From Bacillota bacterium (GTDB taxonomy: Bacteria; Bacillota; Clostridia; Saccharofermentanales; Fastidiosipilaceae): DNA of 12,880 bases. The stretch lies in the NCBI GenBank assembly GCA_023442635.1, contig JAEZYR010000140.1, forward strand, positions 1 through 12,880, written 5' to 3'. Both the position numbers and the translations under genes were made by a program. Below, one piece after another: positions 1 through 6,875 of this stretch; position 1 is the first letter of the stretch, and each line of letters begins with the position of its first letter. Below the pieces are notes generated by a model. It saw only the letters and a list, made by a program, of their open reading frames with translations. It was not told where the DNA came from and made no database searches.

Positions 1-2
1 CT

Positions 3-1337
3 TCTGTTTACGGCGTCTTTTTGTATCTGAAGATGCTCTACCAGCTCCACCCTCAGATGGCTCTCATCCAGCTGGCTCTCATTCCAATCTTTCTGGTTCT
101 GAAATTTATTGCAGGTCGCATTAACTACAACCTTGCCTTTCGCGCTCGCTTTCACTTCGCCTCGCTGACACGCTATCTTTCAGCCATACTTGTCAACATC
201 CCAATGGTGAAAGCCTACAATCGCGAACATTTCGAAGAGCAACGCGGTTCTAAAGCCATCGACACCTACAACCGTTATGCCTTTTCTCTCGAGGCGGCTG
301 GCATCAGCTTTGACTTGCTCGATCAGCTATATCAACTGGTCAACGACGCTGTCTGTATTCTTTTTGGCGCTTGGCTTGTCTCCCAGGGCAAGCTCGACAT
401 TGGAGAATGGATCTCCTTCTACATCTATGCTTCTGGCATCTATGGCATGTTGCAGGTTTTGACCAACCTCTGGCCCATGCTCAAAAGCTCTCAGGGCAGC
501 ATCCAGCGCGTCCAAGATTTGGCTCGTCTCCAGCCCGAAGCTTACCAGGATCTGCGCACTGAACAAGCTCACACAGAAAAGCCGCTCATCGAAGTCAAAG
601 GTCTGAGCTACGGCTACGATGAACAGCTCGTCTTGAAGAATTTGAACTTCTCGCTAGCTGCTGGCCAACGTCTGGCTATTGTGGGGCCTTCTGGCGCAGG
701 CAAAAGCACACTACTTTGCTTGTTGGATCGCCTCTATGAGCCTTGTGAGGGCGAGCTGAGCTATGCTGGGGTACCCTCCTCTCAGTACGGCCTAGGAGCT
801 TGGCGTCAGCACTTTGCCTACCTTCCCCAAGACGTTCAACTCTTCCAGGGTACGCTTCGCGAAAATCTTTGCTACGGCCTCAAAAGCAAGCCTGAAGATA
901 GCGCTTTGTGGGCAGCCCTCGAAGCCGTTCATTTAGGCGACTATGTCCGCCAACTCCCCCAGCAGCTCGAAAGTTTTGTGAGTGAAGGTGGGCAAAGTCT
1001 CTCGGGTGGCGAACGTCAGCGTCTGGGTATAGCTCGCTTACTTTTGGCGAATCCAGATGTCGTGTTGTTAGACGAGGCCAGCAGCCATCTCGATGCCAAA
1101 ACAAGTGAACAAGTTGAGAAGGCTCTCGATCGTCTAGCTGAGGGACGCACCTGCATCCGCAGCCTCCACCAACTGCATCACCTCCGCCCAAACGAAAAGG
1201 TTCTATTGCTTGATGAGGGTCAGCAACTGGCCTTTGGTTCACATGCTGAGCTTTTAGCCAGTTCTGAATTGTATCGCCGTCTGCAGCAAAGCCATGCTAC
1301 TTCACCTGCCCCAAGCACTTTAGAGGAGGTCCATTAA
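3..1337 (+). CDS. ABC exporter half-transporter (permease + ATPase), N-terminus cut by window edge
   Basis: This is one subunit of a type IV-fold (B-family) ABC exporter, which uses ATP to move a substrate outward across the cytoplasmic membrane. The frame is open to the left edge, so roughly the first 100-150 residues are missing; the first Met/Leu-type codon at 21 is internal. Counting from position 21, residues 1-165 are the rest of the membrane domain (helices near 13-30, 105-122 and 130-155). The ATPase domain follows: Walker A GPSGAGKST at 222-230, Q-loop Gln270, signature LSGGE at 327-331, Walker B VVLLDE with catalytic Glu352, and switch His383 in an unusual SLHQLHH context. All catalytic residues are present. 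The next ABC gene starts one base after the stop, so the two products should form a heterodimer. The substrate cannot be read from the sequence. CydDC-type thiol export is an alternative but the motifs do not specifically match it. Confidence 0.93.
   Translation, partial: SVYGVFLYLKMLYQLHPQMALIQLALIPIFLVLKFIAGRINYNLAFRARFHFASLTRYLSAILVNIPMVKAYNREHFEEQRGSKAIDTYNRYAFSLEAAGISFDLLDQLYQLVNDAVCILFGAWLVSQGKLDIGEWISFYIYASGIYGMLQVLTNLWPMLKSSQGSIQRVQDLARLQPEAYQDLRTEQAHTEKPLIEVKGLSYGYDEQLVLKNLNFSLAAGQRLAIVGPSGAGKSTLLCLLDRLYEPCEGELSYAGVPSSQYGLGAWRQHFAYLPQDVQLFQGTLRENLCYGLKSKPEDSALWAALEAVHLGDYVRQLPQQLESFVSEGGQSLSGGERQRLGIARLLLANPDVVLLDEASSHLDAKTSEQVEKALDRLAEGRTCIRSLHQLHHLRPNEKVLLLDEGQQLAFGSHAELLASSELYRRLQQSHATSPAPSTLEEVH
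1322..1330 (+). promoter_or_regulatory. Strong ribosome binding site for the second ABC subunit
   Basis: AGAGGAGGT lies inside the last codons of the upstream ABC gene, 8 nt before the ATG at 1339. The near-perfect anti-SD match, with one base between the stop and the next ATG, fixes the start and indicates translational coupling. Confidence 0.85.
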
Positions 1338-1338
1338 G

Positions 1339-3141
1339 ATGACGCAAACGAATGAACGCCCTCGTGGTCTACAGTCTCCTCGTCCCCTTCTTCGCCTCAT
1401 GCGCCACTCCAAGGCACCATGGTTGGCCTATCTCATTTTCTTTATCGTCCGCCTGGCCTCTACCGAATTTTCGGTTCGCCTGTACGACATCGCGGGGCAA
1501 ATTTTTAACGGTGAAATCGATAACCCTGCTGTTGTCCGTGAATTCGTCCTATCCAATATCGCGATTGTCCTGCTCGGTCTGACAGTTATTCCTCTGACCT
1601 ATGTCAGCATTCGTTTCCGAGGGCGCGTCCAAAAACGCAGCCTCAAGAGCCTCATGCATCTGCCTCTTGTTGATATTGAGACCCTGCAACCCTCTTCCCT
1701 GGTGTCTCGTGTCAGCACCGACGCTGCTTATGTTGGCAATATTTTCAACTATGTGACTGGCTTTTTTCAGGCTGCTTATGCCTTGTTCGCAGCTGCCAGA
1801 GTCCTCTACAAGCAGAACGCCAGCCTCACCCTTCGCCTCTTACCCCTCATCCTTTTGTCCACCCTTTTAGCTATTGTTTTCGGTCGCTTTCTCTTCCGCA
1901 TTCACTTCCGACTGCAGCAAGTCGAAAGTCGTCTAACAGCTTTCTTGAGTGAGCGACTCGGCAGTCTGAGCTGGATCAAAGCCAGCCAGACAGAAGATGA
2001 AGAGTGGCAGAAGGGACAGGCTCTCAACCAGCGCAAGTACAAAGCACAGTTGGCAGATGTCGCCTACAATACCCTGTATCAGGGCTATCAGTCTTTCCTG
2101 ACCTTACTGGTCACAGCCCTGGTGTTGATTCTGGGCGCCGTACAGGTGGCCAATCAACAACTTGAGCCTGGCCTACTCGTCAGTTTCCTCTTGCTCGCCA
2201 GAACCTATCCTGGCAATATTCAGCTGGTCTTCACCCATCTTTTAAGCATTATTCGCATTCAGGGCCAAACGCAAGTTATCGCTCAAATCGAAAGCCGTCC
2301 AGCTGAAAAATTCAAGCGCGACCTCTCTCCTCTCGATCACTTGGGGCAGGCACAACTGGCCGCCAAAAATCTGTCTTTTGCCTACCCCCATGCTTCGATC
2401 GATGCAGATCCAGCCTCTGTGGTAGCTGAGCTGAATCCCTCCCCCATTCTCAAAAACATCACCTGCAATCTTGAGCCTACTGATTTCATCGCTATCGTGG
2501 GTCCTTCTGGCTCAGGTAAAAGCACATTCCTCAAATTGTTAGAGCGCTTCTACGAGCCAAGTGAAGGTGAACTTTGTCTGGGTGACAAGAACGTCGCTTC
2601 CTATCATTTGGATGAGTGGCGTCAGCTCAGTTCCTATGCCAGCCAAGACGCCGCCGTTTTGCCAGGTAGTCTCCGAGATAACCTGCTGTATGGCGCACGG
2701 CAAAGCCTGCGCGATGAGGATCTCTACGACTTGCTCAAACTCGTGGGGTTAGATGACTTTGTCCGCCAGCTCCCCAAACAGCTAGACAGCGAACTGGGTG
2801 ATTTAGGCGAGAAGCTCTCAGGTGGTCAGAGACAGCGTCTGGCACTCGTCCGAGCCCTAGCCGCCCAACCTAAGCTCCTACTCATTGACGAAGCAACAGC
2901 CAACCTAGACACCGAGCACGAACGCATGATCATGGAGGCCATTCGCAAGCTTAGACAAGGCCGGCGGACAGTCGTCGTCGCCCATCAGCTGCACACCATT
3001 CAAGACGCTGACCACATTTTGGTTCTGGACCAAGGCGAGCTCATCGCGCAAGGCAAGCACGAGGCGCTCTACCAGAATTGCGCTCTCTATCGCGAAATGG
3101 TTGACTTGCAGCGTATACCCTGCAGCGCCGTAACGGCCTAA
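1339..3141 (+). CDS. ABC exporter half-transporter (permease + ATPase), partner of the upstream gene
   Basis: This 600-residue full-length half-exporter has six predicted membrane helices (near 28-45, 70-90, 135-155, 165-185, 250-270, 277-300) and then an ATPase domain. The motifs are Walker A GPSGSGKST at 388-396, Q-loop Gln436, signature LSGGQ at 493-497, Walker B LLLIDE with catalytic Glu518, and switch His549. Both this subunit and its partner keep the catalytic Glu and a good signature, so both composite ATP sites should hydrolyse, unlike the LmrCD-type pair further along. One oddity is that the usual short link between the A-loop aromatic (Tyr349) and the next beta strand is stretched by about 15 residues (roughly 351-368). 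The start is set by the AGGAGG site 8 nt upstream. A thioredoxin-like gene follows 40 bp later without a terminator, so the three genes probably form one operon. The substrate is unknown. Confidence 0.93.
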   Translation: MTQTNERPRGLQSPRPLLRLMRHSKAPWLAYLIFFIVRLASTEFSVRLYDIAGQIFNGEIDNPAVVREFVLSNIAIVLLGLTVIPLTYVSIRFRGRVQKRSLKSLMHLPLVDIETLQPSSLVSRVSTDAAYVGNIFNYVTGFFQAAYALFAAARVLYKQNASLTLRLLPLILLSTLLAIVFGRFLFRIHFRLQQVESRLTAFLSERLGSLSWIKASQTEDEEWQKGQALNQRKYKAQLADVAYNTLYQGYQSFLTLLVTALVLILGAVQVANQQLEPGLLVSFLLLARTYPGNIQLVFTHLLSIIRIQGQTQVIAQIESRPAEKFKRDLSPLDHLGQAQLAAKNLSFAYPHASIDADPASVVAELNPSPILKNITCNLEPTDFIAIVGPSGSGKSTFLKLLERFYEPSEGELCLGDKNVASYHLDEWRQLSSYASQDAAVLPGSLRDNLLYGARQSLRDEDLYDLLKLVGLDDFVRQLPKQLDSELGDLGEKLSGGQRQRLALVRALAAQPKLLLIDEATANLDTEHERMIMEAIRKLRQGRRTVVVAHQLHTIQDADHILVLDQGELIAQGKHEALYQNCALYREMVDLQRIPCSAVTA

Positions 3142-3181
3142 ACGCCCAGACGTCAAAGCTATCTAGAAAGGGAGAAAGAAA

Positions 3182-3496
3182 ATGATCCAAATTATTCATG
3201 AGCAGGAACTCAAGCAGCAGGTGGCCGAAGGCCTACACTTGCTAGATTGTTATGGTACGCACTGTGGTCCTTGCGAACTCTTGGCACAGCAGCTTGAGCT
3301 TTTGGAGCAGGATTACCCCTTCCTGTCCATCCTCAAGCTCAACAGTGACGAGTCACCTGAGTTCTGCAAAGAGCAAAACATCATGAGCGTGCCCACCCTC
3401 TTTATCTATAAGGACGGCAAAATCATCAGTCGCAAAACGGGGGCTCAATCTGCAGCCGCCTTGGCCGACTGGGTTGGCCCATATCTCTACGATTGA
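3182..3496 (+). CDS. Thioredoxin-like protein with CGPC active site
   Basis: This 104-residue protein has thioredoxin-fold length. The redox motif is C28-G-P-C31, the buried acidic residue of thioredoxin is kept as Asp22, and the cis-proline is Pro71 in SVPT, followed by the usual strand and a DGK turn at 78-80. No signal peptide or membrane anchor is visible, so it should act in the cytoplasm as a disulfide reductase. It differs from classical thioredoxin in that the Trp before the first active-site Cys is His27, the usual Phe-Trp after Asp is Cys23-Tyr24, and there is a further Cys at 62. The ribosome binding site AAAGGGAG (3167-3174) sits 7 nt before the ATG. It lies 40 bp behind the ABC pair and just before a strong terminator, so it is the last gene of that operon. 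It may be a specialised partner rather than the housekeeping thioredoxin; that is inference. Confidence 0.88.
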   Translation: MIQIIHEQELKQQVAEGLHLLDCYGTHCGPCELLAQQLELLEQDYPFLSILKLNSDESPEFCKEQNIMSVPTLFIYKDGKIISRKTGAQSAAALADWVGPYLYD

Positions 3497-3505
3497 TCTT
3501 CATCG

Positions 3506-3539
3506 CCCCTTTTGAACAAGCCTAAGTTCTGGCCAGGGG
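3506..3539 (+). other. Imperfect hairpin just after the thioredoxin-like gene
   Basis: CCCCT (3506-3510) can pair with AGGGG (3535-3539), and GAAC (3514-3517) with GTTC (3526-3529), leaving an internal loop and an 8-nt apical loop. No T-run follows. It may help protect the 3' end of the mRNA, or be chance. Confidence 0.3.
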
Positions 3540-3556
3540 ATCAACACCCATCCATA

Positions 3557-3591
3557 AAAAGCGCAAGTACAGCAGATGTACTTGCGCTTTT
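3557..3591. terminator. Bidirectional rho-independent terminator between convergent genes
   Basis: A perfect 15-bp inverted repeat (AAAAGCGCAAGTACA, loop GCAGA, then its exact complement) ends in TTTT on the plus strand and in a T-run (TTTTTAT) on the minus strand. It lies between the thioredoxin-like gene (ends 3496) and the convergent sialidase-like gene (ends 3640), and should stop transcription from both sides. A second, weaker inverted repeat (CTTCTTTC / GGAAGAAG, loop ACTGCA) lies at 3597-3618, without a T-run. Confidence 0.93.
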
Positions 3592-3639
3592 GTCATCTTC
3601 TTTCACTGCAGGAAGAAGTACAGAGCTAAGCCTTCTGCC

Positions 3640-4851
3640 CTATTCTGCTGCCTCAGCTAAGTCTTCCCAGCGAATGCGTATCGCAGAGCTGCGGCAGAGG
3701 CAGTTGGGATCGCCTAAACTTTCTCGTCCCGAGCAGAAGGCCAACAAGATCCCTTCCTCATCGCTTTCCATAGCTATATAGCAGTAGCCAGCATCTTGGG
3801 CGGCAGCCACAGCTCCCAAGTCAAGCCATTGCTCTTTTTTGGCATCGTATCGACTGATCACGAGCGGCGTGCGCCCAGCGGTCCAAATCCCTGCACGAGG
3901 TCGGCTTAGATATTCAGGAATGGGATTCCATACCGCATAAATGTGACCGTCATGGAGATACTTCATGGAAAGCGGGGAACAAGGTCCTGTAAAGCGGCTG
4001 GGCTTGGCTACGCTCCAATGTTCACCCTGATCCTCTGACCAAGCCTCATATTGCGCCCCTAAATCCGTTCTGGCCCAAGCATACAAGCGGCCATCTGGCC
4101 ATTCGATCACACCTGGTTCTTGCAGCCCACTGCGCCCTGCCACAAAAGGCAGGCGCATCGCTTCCCCCAGATGCCAACTGGAACCTTCATCATCACTGTA
4201 ATAGAAATGCGCCTCTGTCAGCGCACTGGCCTGATTCTCTACTTCTTGAGGACAGTAAGCTGCCGGAATGAAAATACGCCCCGACTTTGTCCGATACACA
4301 CGGTCGTTATTGGTCACATAAATGCCACGCTGAGGAATGACCTCTTCAGGGTCTGACCAAGACTTTCCTTCATCCCAAGACCGTCGCAACCAAATTCGGC
4401 CATCAGTCGCATCAGGTCTCCGAAAATAAAAGAGCCCCCAACTTCCATCTCGCAGTGGCAAAAAATTCACACACATGAGGTTTTCAACCCCATCATCTAA
4501 GCGATCAAGCAGGCAGTAGGGCTCGGACCACTGCTGGGTACTGCCCAGGCTTTTCATGGCCCAAAGCGAAGACGGAGCACGGTCTGCTGCCTTCGCCTCA
4601 AAACAAGACCACGCAAAAAGCCAGGCTCCGTCACGACAGCGAATAAAAGCCCCTTCTGAATGACGGCGGTGCTGCCAGGATGGCAGCAAATCAAACAGAT
4701 GCTGACATGGCAAAATGGCTAAGCTACTTTGTAAAGAACTCTGCGCATCTACTTCTGGATAGCGAGGTCTAGCGCTCCCATCTGCTTGAGGCCGATAAAC
4801 TATCGGCGATCTGGCAACATTCCGCTCTTCAAGCTGAGCTTTTATATCCAT
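3640..4851 (-). CDS. Sialidase-superfamily (BNR/Asp-box beta-propeller) protein, probable intracellular glycosidase
   Basis: The protein has about 403 residues from the preferred start (413 from an upstream ATG at 4881; numbering here uses the longer form). It carries three Asp boxes (S-x-D-x-G-x-x-W): 168-175, 229-236 and 282-289, the mark of a six-bladed sialidase propeller. HSEG at 74-77 and QEPGVIE...DGR at 254-265 resemble the BNR_2-type sialidase-like family. The FRIP/YRIP motif of classical GH33 sialidases is not seen, so true sialidase activity is unproven. No signal peptide is visible, implying a cytoplasmic enzyme acting on imported sugars. The start at 4849-4851 is preferred because AAAGAAAGG lies upstream of it, while the ATG at 4881 has only A/T-rich sequence before it. 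It is divergent from an ABC exporter pair and shares with it a region holding a 23-bp tandem repeat. Glycan degradation fits the GH29 and GH125 genes further right. Confidence 0.85.
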   Translation of the reverse strand: MDIKAQLEERNVARSPIVYRPQADGSARPRYPEVDAQSSLQSSLAILPCQHLFDLLPSWQHRRHSEGAFIRCRDGAWLFAWSCFEAKAADRAPSSLWAMKSLGSTQQWSEPYCLLDRLDDGVENLMCVNFLPLRDGSWGLFYFRRPDATDGRIWLRRSWDEGKSWSDPEEVIPQRGIYVTNNDRVYRTKSGRIFIPAAYCPQEVENQASALTEAHFYYSDDEGSSWHLGEAMRLPFVAGRSGLQEPGVIEWPDGRLYAWARTDLGAQYEAWSEDQGEHWSVAKPSRFTGPCSPLSMKYLHDGHIYAVWNPIPEYLSRPRAGIWTAGRTPLVISRYDAKKEQWLDLGAVAAAQDAGYCYIAMESDEEGILLAFCSGRESLGDPNCLCRSSAIRIRWEDLAEAAE

Positions 4852-4861
4852 ACTTGCTGTG

Positions 4862-4873
4862 AACCTTTCTTTT
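4862..4873 (-). promoter_or_regulatory. Ribosome binding site that decides the sialidase-like start
   Basis: On the minus strand AAAAGAAAGGTT ends 10 nt before the ATG at 4851 (12 nt from the AGG). The spacing is slightly long, but no comparable site precedes the other in-frame ATG at 4881. Confidence 0.5.
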
Positions 4874-4896
4874 ATCCCCATCTAAAATATAAAAAC

Positions 4897-4925
4897 ATTA
4901 TCCTTAGACATATATTTTACATTTG
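4897..4925 (-). promoter_or_regulatory. Possible promoter of the sialidase-like gene
   Basis: The minus strand reads GATAAT at 4902-4897 as a -10 candidate, with a poor -35 (CAAATG) 17 nt upstream. It would start RNA near 4890, giving a leader of about 40 nt to the ATG at 4851. A second candidate, TAAAAT (4919-4914), overlaps the approach to the tandem repeat. The weak -35 hints at activation by a factor bound to that repeat, but the call is tentative. Confidence 0.3.
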
Positions 4926-4926
4926 A

Positions 4927-4972
4927 TTTGCTTGGATCAAGCCATTCATTTTGCTTGGATTAAGCCATTCAT
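4927..4972. repeat. Tandem 23-bp direct repeat, operator-like
   Basis: Two abutting 23-bp copies (4927-4949 and 4950-4972) differ at one base (C at 4938, T at 4961). Each starts TTTGCTTGGAT and ends AAGCCATTCAT; the first copy contains the short dyad CTTG-GAT-CAAG. The repeat lies in the divergent intergenic region, 23 bp upstream of the TATAAT box of the exporter pair and just upstream of the candidate promoters of the sialidase-like gene. Spacing close to two helical turns is what a regulator bound to two same-facing sites would use. No regulator gene lies in the window. Confidence 0.75.
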
Positions 4973-4995
4973 ATAGGATAGGAAGAATATGGGCG

Positions 4996-5001
4996 TATAA
5001 T
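4996..5001 (+). promoter_or_regulatory. -10 box of the LmrCD-type exporter promoter
   Basis: A perfect TATAAT lies 23 bp past the tandem repeat. No TTGACA-like -35 is found at 16-18 bp spacing (the sequence there is about ATAGGA), so the promoter probably needs an activator or is weak. RNA starting near 5008 would have a leader of about 125 nt before the ATG at 5133. Confidence 0.55.
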
Positions 5002-5015
5002 ACAGAAATATTTTA

Positions 5016-5111
5016 TTGAAAACTGGATAGCTGACGAGCGCAAAAGCAAGCGCGCGGGCTTTACGACTGCCCAAAACTGATCTAATAGAGCCAAATTTCA
5101 AGGCCGAAATT
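5016..5111 (+). other. Exporter 5' leader: rRNA-spacer-like motif and a small hairpin
   Basis: The leader holds TTGAAAACTGGATAG (5016-5030), resembling the TTGAAAACT stretch common in Bacillota 16S-23S spacers, and a hairpin AATTTC-AAGGCC-GAAATT (5094-5111) that ends 9 nt before the ribosome binding site AAGGA (5121-5125). I see no convincing leader peptide with its own ribosome binding site and no recognised riboswitch. Any regulatory role is inference. Confidence 0.3.
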
Positions 5112-5132
5112 CAAGCACGTAAGGAAACGCCC

Positions 5133-6875
5133 ATGTTCAAATCACTCAAGCTCTTTCGTTATTTTTTCGCCTATTATTGGCGTTCTTATCTCGTCATCGG
5201 CATTTTCTATATTCTGACCTATTTTCTTGCTGCCATTCCTCCCCGTCTGATCGGTTTGATCTCAGACCGCATTGTCGATCGCAATATCACCCTAGTGCAG
5301 CTGGGACTGCTTTGTCTCCTGGTTCTAGCGATTGCCATTCTCTTCTATGTCCTGGCAAGCATTTCTGAATTTTTACTCTGGCGCAGCGAAGACCTCTTCC
5401 CCAAAAAGTGGTTGCCGCGTTTTATGGCCAAGCTCCTACGCCAAAGTTCTTCTTTCTATGCCCAAAATAGTACGGGCAGCTTGATGAGTAAGGCTAGCAG
5501 CGACTTCGACAGCGTCAGGGACCTAGGCGCTTTTGGCTATATGTGCCTCATGGACGCTACCCTCAACCCCCTATCTGTGCTTCTTGTCATGAGCCTTTCC
5601 ATTTCCTGGAAGCTTACCTTAGTCGCCCTCATACCCTTGCCCATTTTGGCTTTCCTGATGCAAGTCATTGGCAAAAAGGTGGGGCAAGCCTGGGTTGGCA
5701 GTCAGCAAGCCTTTGATGAGCTGAATGTGTCTGCTCTTGAGTCCATTCAGGCTGTCCGTATCATCCGTTCTTACAATGCCGCCTTGCGCAAAGAGCATGA
5801 ATTTTCAAAAAAAGCTGAAGAAGCCTGTCAGAAGCGTCTATCTGTCGCAAAATTTGAGCAATTGAATATGCCCTTGAACAATGTACTCATGGCTTGCTCG
5901 CAGATCTTTGTTTTGCTTCTGAGTACGCTCCTCTTAGCTCGTGGCGAATTGCGTTTGGGAGACCTACTGAGTTTTTTCGTCTATCTCAAAATGCTGGATT
6001 GGCCCTTGCGAGCTGTAGGTGACATGATCAACATGACGCAAGAAGGGCTTGTTTCCATGAAACGCGTCTATGAGGTTATTGAATCTCCCATTGACTTTCA
6101 GGATCGAGCGGATGCAAAGCCCTGGGATGGCAAAGGGGACATCGTCTTTGATCACTTCAGCTTTACTTATCCCAACACTTCTACACCCGTCCTGCATGAT
6201 CTTTCTTTCACTTTTAAAGAAGGCCATACACTAGGAATTGTTGGACGCGTTGGAAGTGGCAAAAGCACCTTAATCAAGCAGTTTCTTCGTTTTTATCCAA
6301 GCGATGAACACTTTCAGATTGCGGGCGAAGCTGCCGATCACTGGCAAATCTCGAGCATCCGCCAAAAAATGGGCTATGTGCCCCAACAGCAATTTTTGTT
6401 TTCTCGCAGCATCCGTGAAAATATCGAACTGGGGGCAGCTCATGGCAGCGCAGACGAGGCAGAAATCGCAAGCGCCATCCAGCAAGCTGACTTTTCACGA
6501 GATCTTGCGCAATTGTCGCATGGCCTCGACACCCTCACAGGCGAAAAAGGGGTTACCCTTTCAGGTGGCCAAAAGCAGCGTATTGCTATTGCTCGCGCCC
6601 TTCTTCGAAAGCCCGACATTTTGATCCTAGACGATGCTCTATCAGCCGTAGACGCCAAAACAGAAGCTCGTATCTTGAGCTCCCTCAAAAAAGAAAGAGA
6701 AGGCAAGAGCACTATTATCGTGGCCCATCGCTTGTCTGCTGTTCAGCATGCCGACCTCATCCTCGTCCTTGATCAGGGCGCCATCGTCGAGCGAGGCAAG
6801 CACCAGGACCTCATGAAGCATAACGGCTGGTACGCCCAACAATATCAAGCCCAACAGCTGAGTCAGCTCGACTAA
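5133..6875 (+). CDS. Heterodimeric multidrug ABC exporter subunit, LmrC/BmrC-like (degenerate ATP-site subunit)
   Basis: This 580-residue half-exporter has six membrane helices (near 18-40, 55-80, 130-150, 155-178, 245-270, 275-300) and a C-terminal ATPase domain. It carries Walker A GRVGSGKST at 371-379, Q-loop Gln418, signature LSGGQ at 476-480, Walker B ILILDD at 496-501 and switch His532. The catalytic Glu is replaced by Asp501 within DDALSAVDAKTE, the hallmark of the LmrC/BmrC (YheI) side of Bacillota heterodimeric drug exporters. The ATP site built from this Walker B should therefore bind ATP but hydrolyse poorly. AAGGA at 5121-5125, 7 nt before the ATG, supports the start. The partner gene follows after 75 bp. 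Likely substrates are hydrophobic drugs or toxic compounds, by family knowledge; the actual substrate is unknown. Expression probably depends on the divergent region with the 23-bp tandem repeat. Confidence 0.92.
   Translation: MFKSLKLFRYFFAYYWRSYLVIGIFYILTYFLAAIPPRLIGLISDRIVDRNITLVQLGLLCLLVLAIAILFYVLASISEFLLWRSEDLFPKKWLPRFMAKLLRQSSSFYAQNSTGSLMSKASSDFDSVRDLGAFGYMCLMDATLNPLSVLLVMSLSISWKLTLVALIPLPILAFLMQVIGKKVGQAWVGSQQAFDELNVSALESIQAVRIIRSYNAALRKEHEFSKKAEEACQKRLSVAKFEQLNMPLNNVLMACSQIFVLLLSTLLLARGELRLGDLLSFFVYLKMLDWPLRAVGDMINMTQEGLVSMKRVYEVIESPIDFQDRADAKPWDGKGDIVFDHFSFTYPNTSTPVLHDLSFTFKEGHTLGIVGRVGSGKSTLIKQFLRFYPSDEHFQIAGEAADHWQISSIRQKMGYVPQQQFLFSRSIRENIELGAAHGSADEAEIASAIQQADFSRDLAQLSHGLDTLTGEKGVTLSGGQKQRIAIARALLRKPDILILDDALSAVDAKTEARILSSLKKEREGKSTIIVAHRLSAVQHADLILVLDQGAIVERGKHQDLMKHNGWYAQQYQAQQLSQLD

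Noticed and set aside
880..1242. 120-codon open frame on the minus strand
   Set aside because: It lies fully inside the ATPase domain of the first ABC gene, has no ribosome binding site, and its translation has no recognisable domain; it is a shadow of the plus-strand gene.
3..3141. Naming the first ABC pair CydD/CydC because of the thioredoxin-like neighbour
   Set aside because: The signature and flanking motifs do not specifically match CydDC, no cytochrome bd genes are in view, and gene order alone is not enough.
2905..3156. 83-codon minus-strand open frame over the end of the second ABC gene
   Set aside because: It is antisense to conserved Walker B and switch-His coding sequence; no start signal or domain.
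3512..3781. 89-codon plus-strand open frame beginning ATGAAC-like after the thioredoxin gene
   Set aside because: It runs straight through the strong terminator and into the antisense of the sialidase-like gene, with no ribosome binding site and low-complexity Ser-rich translation.
4927..4972. CRISPR-type repeat
   Set aside because: Only two copies, directly abutting with no spacer, so it cannot be an array.
5002..5132. Riboswitch or a BmrB-like leader peptide upstream of the exporter pair
   Set aside because: No conserved aptamer pattern recognised, and the only short frames lack a ribosome binding site; left as an uncertain leader only.
5964..6854. Several minus-strand open frames of 70-90 codons
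   Set aside because: All are antisense to the conserved ATPase domain of the LmrC-like subunit and overlap each other; typical shadows in G+C-balanced DNA.
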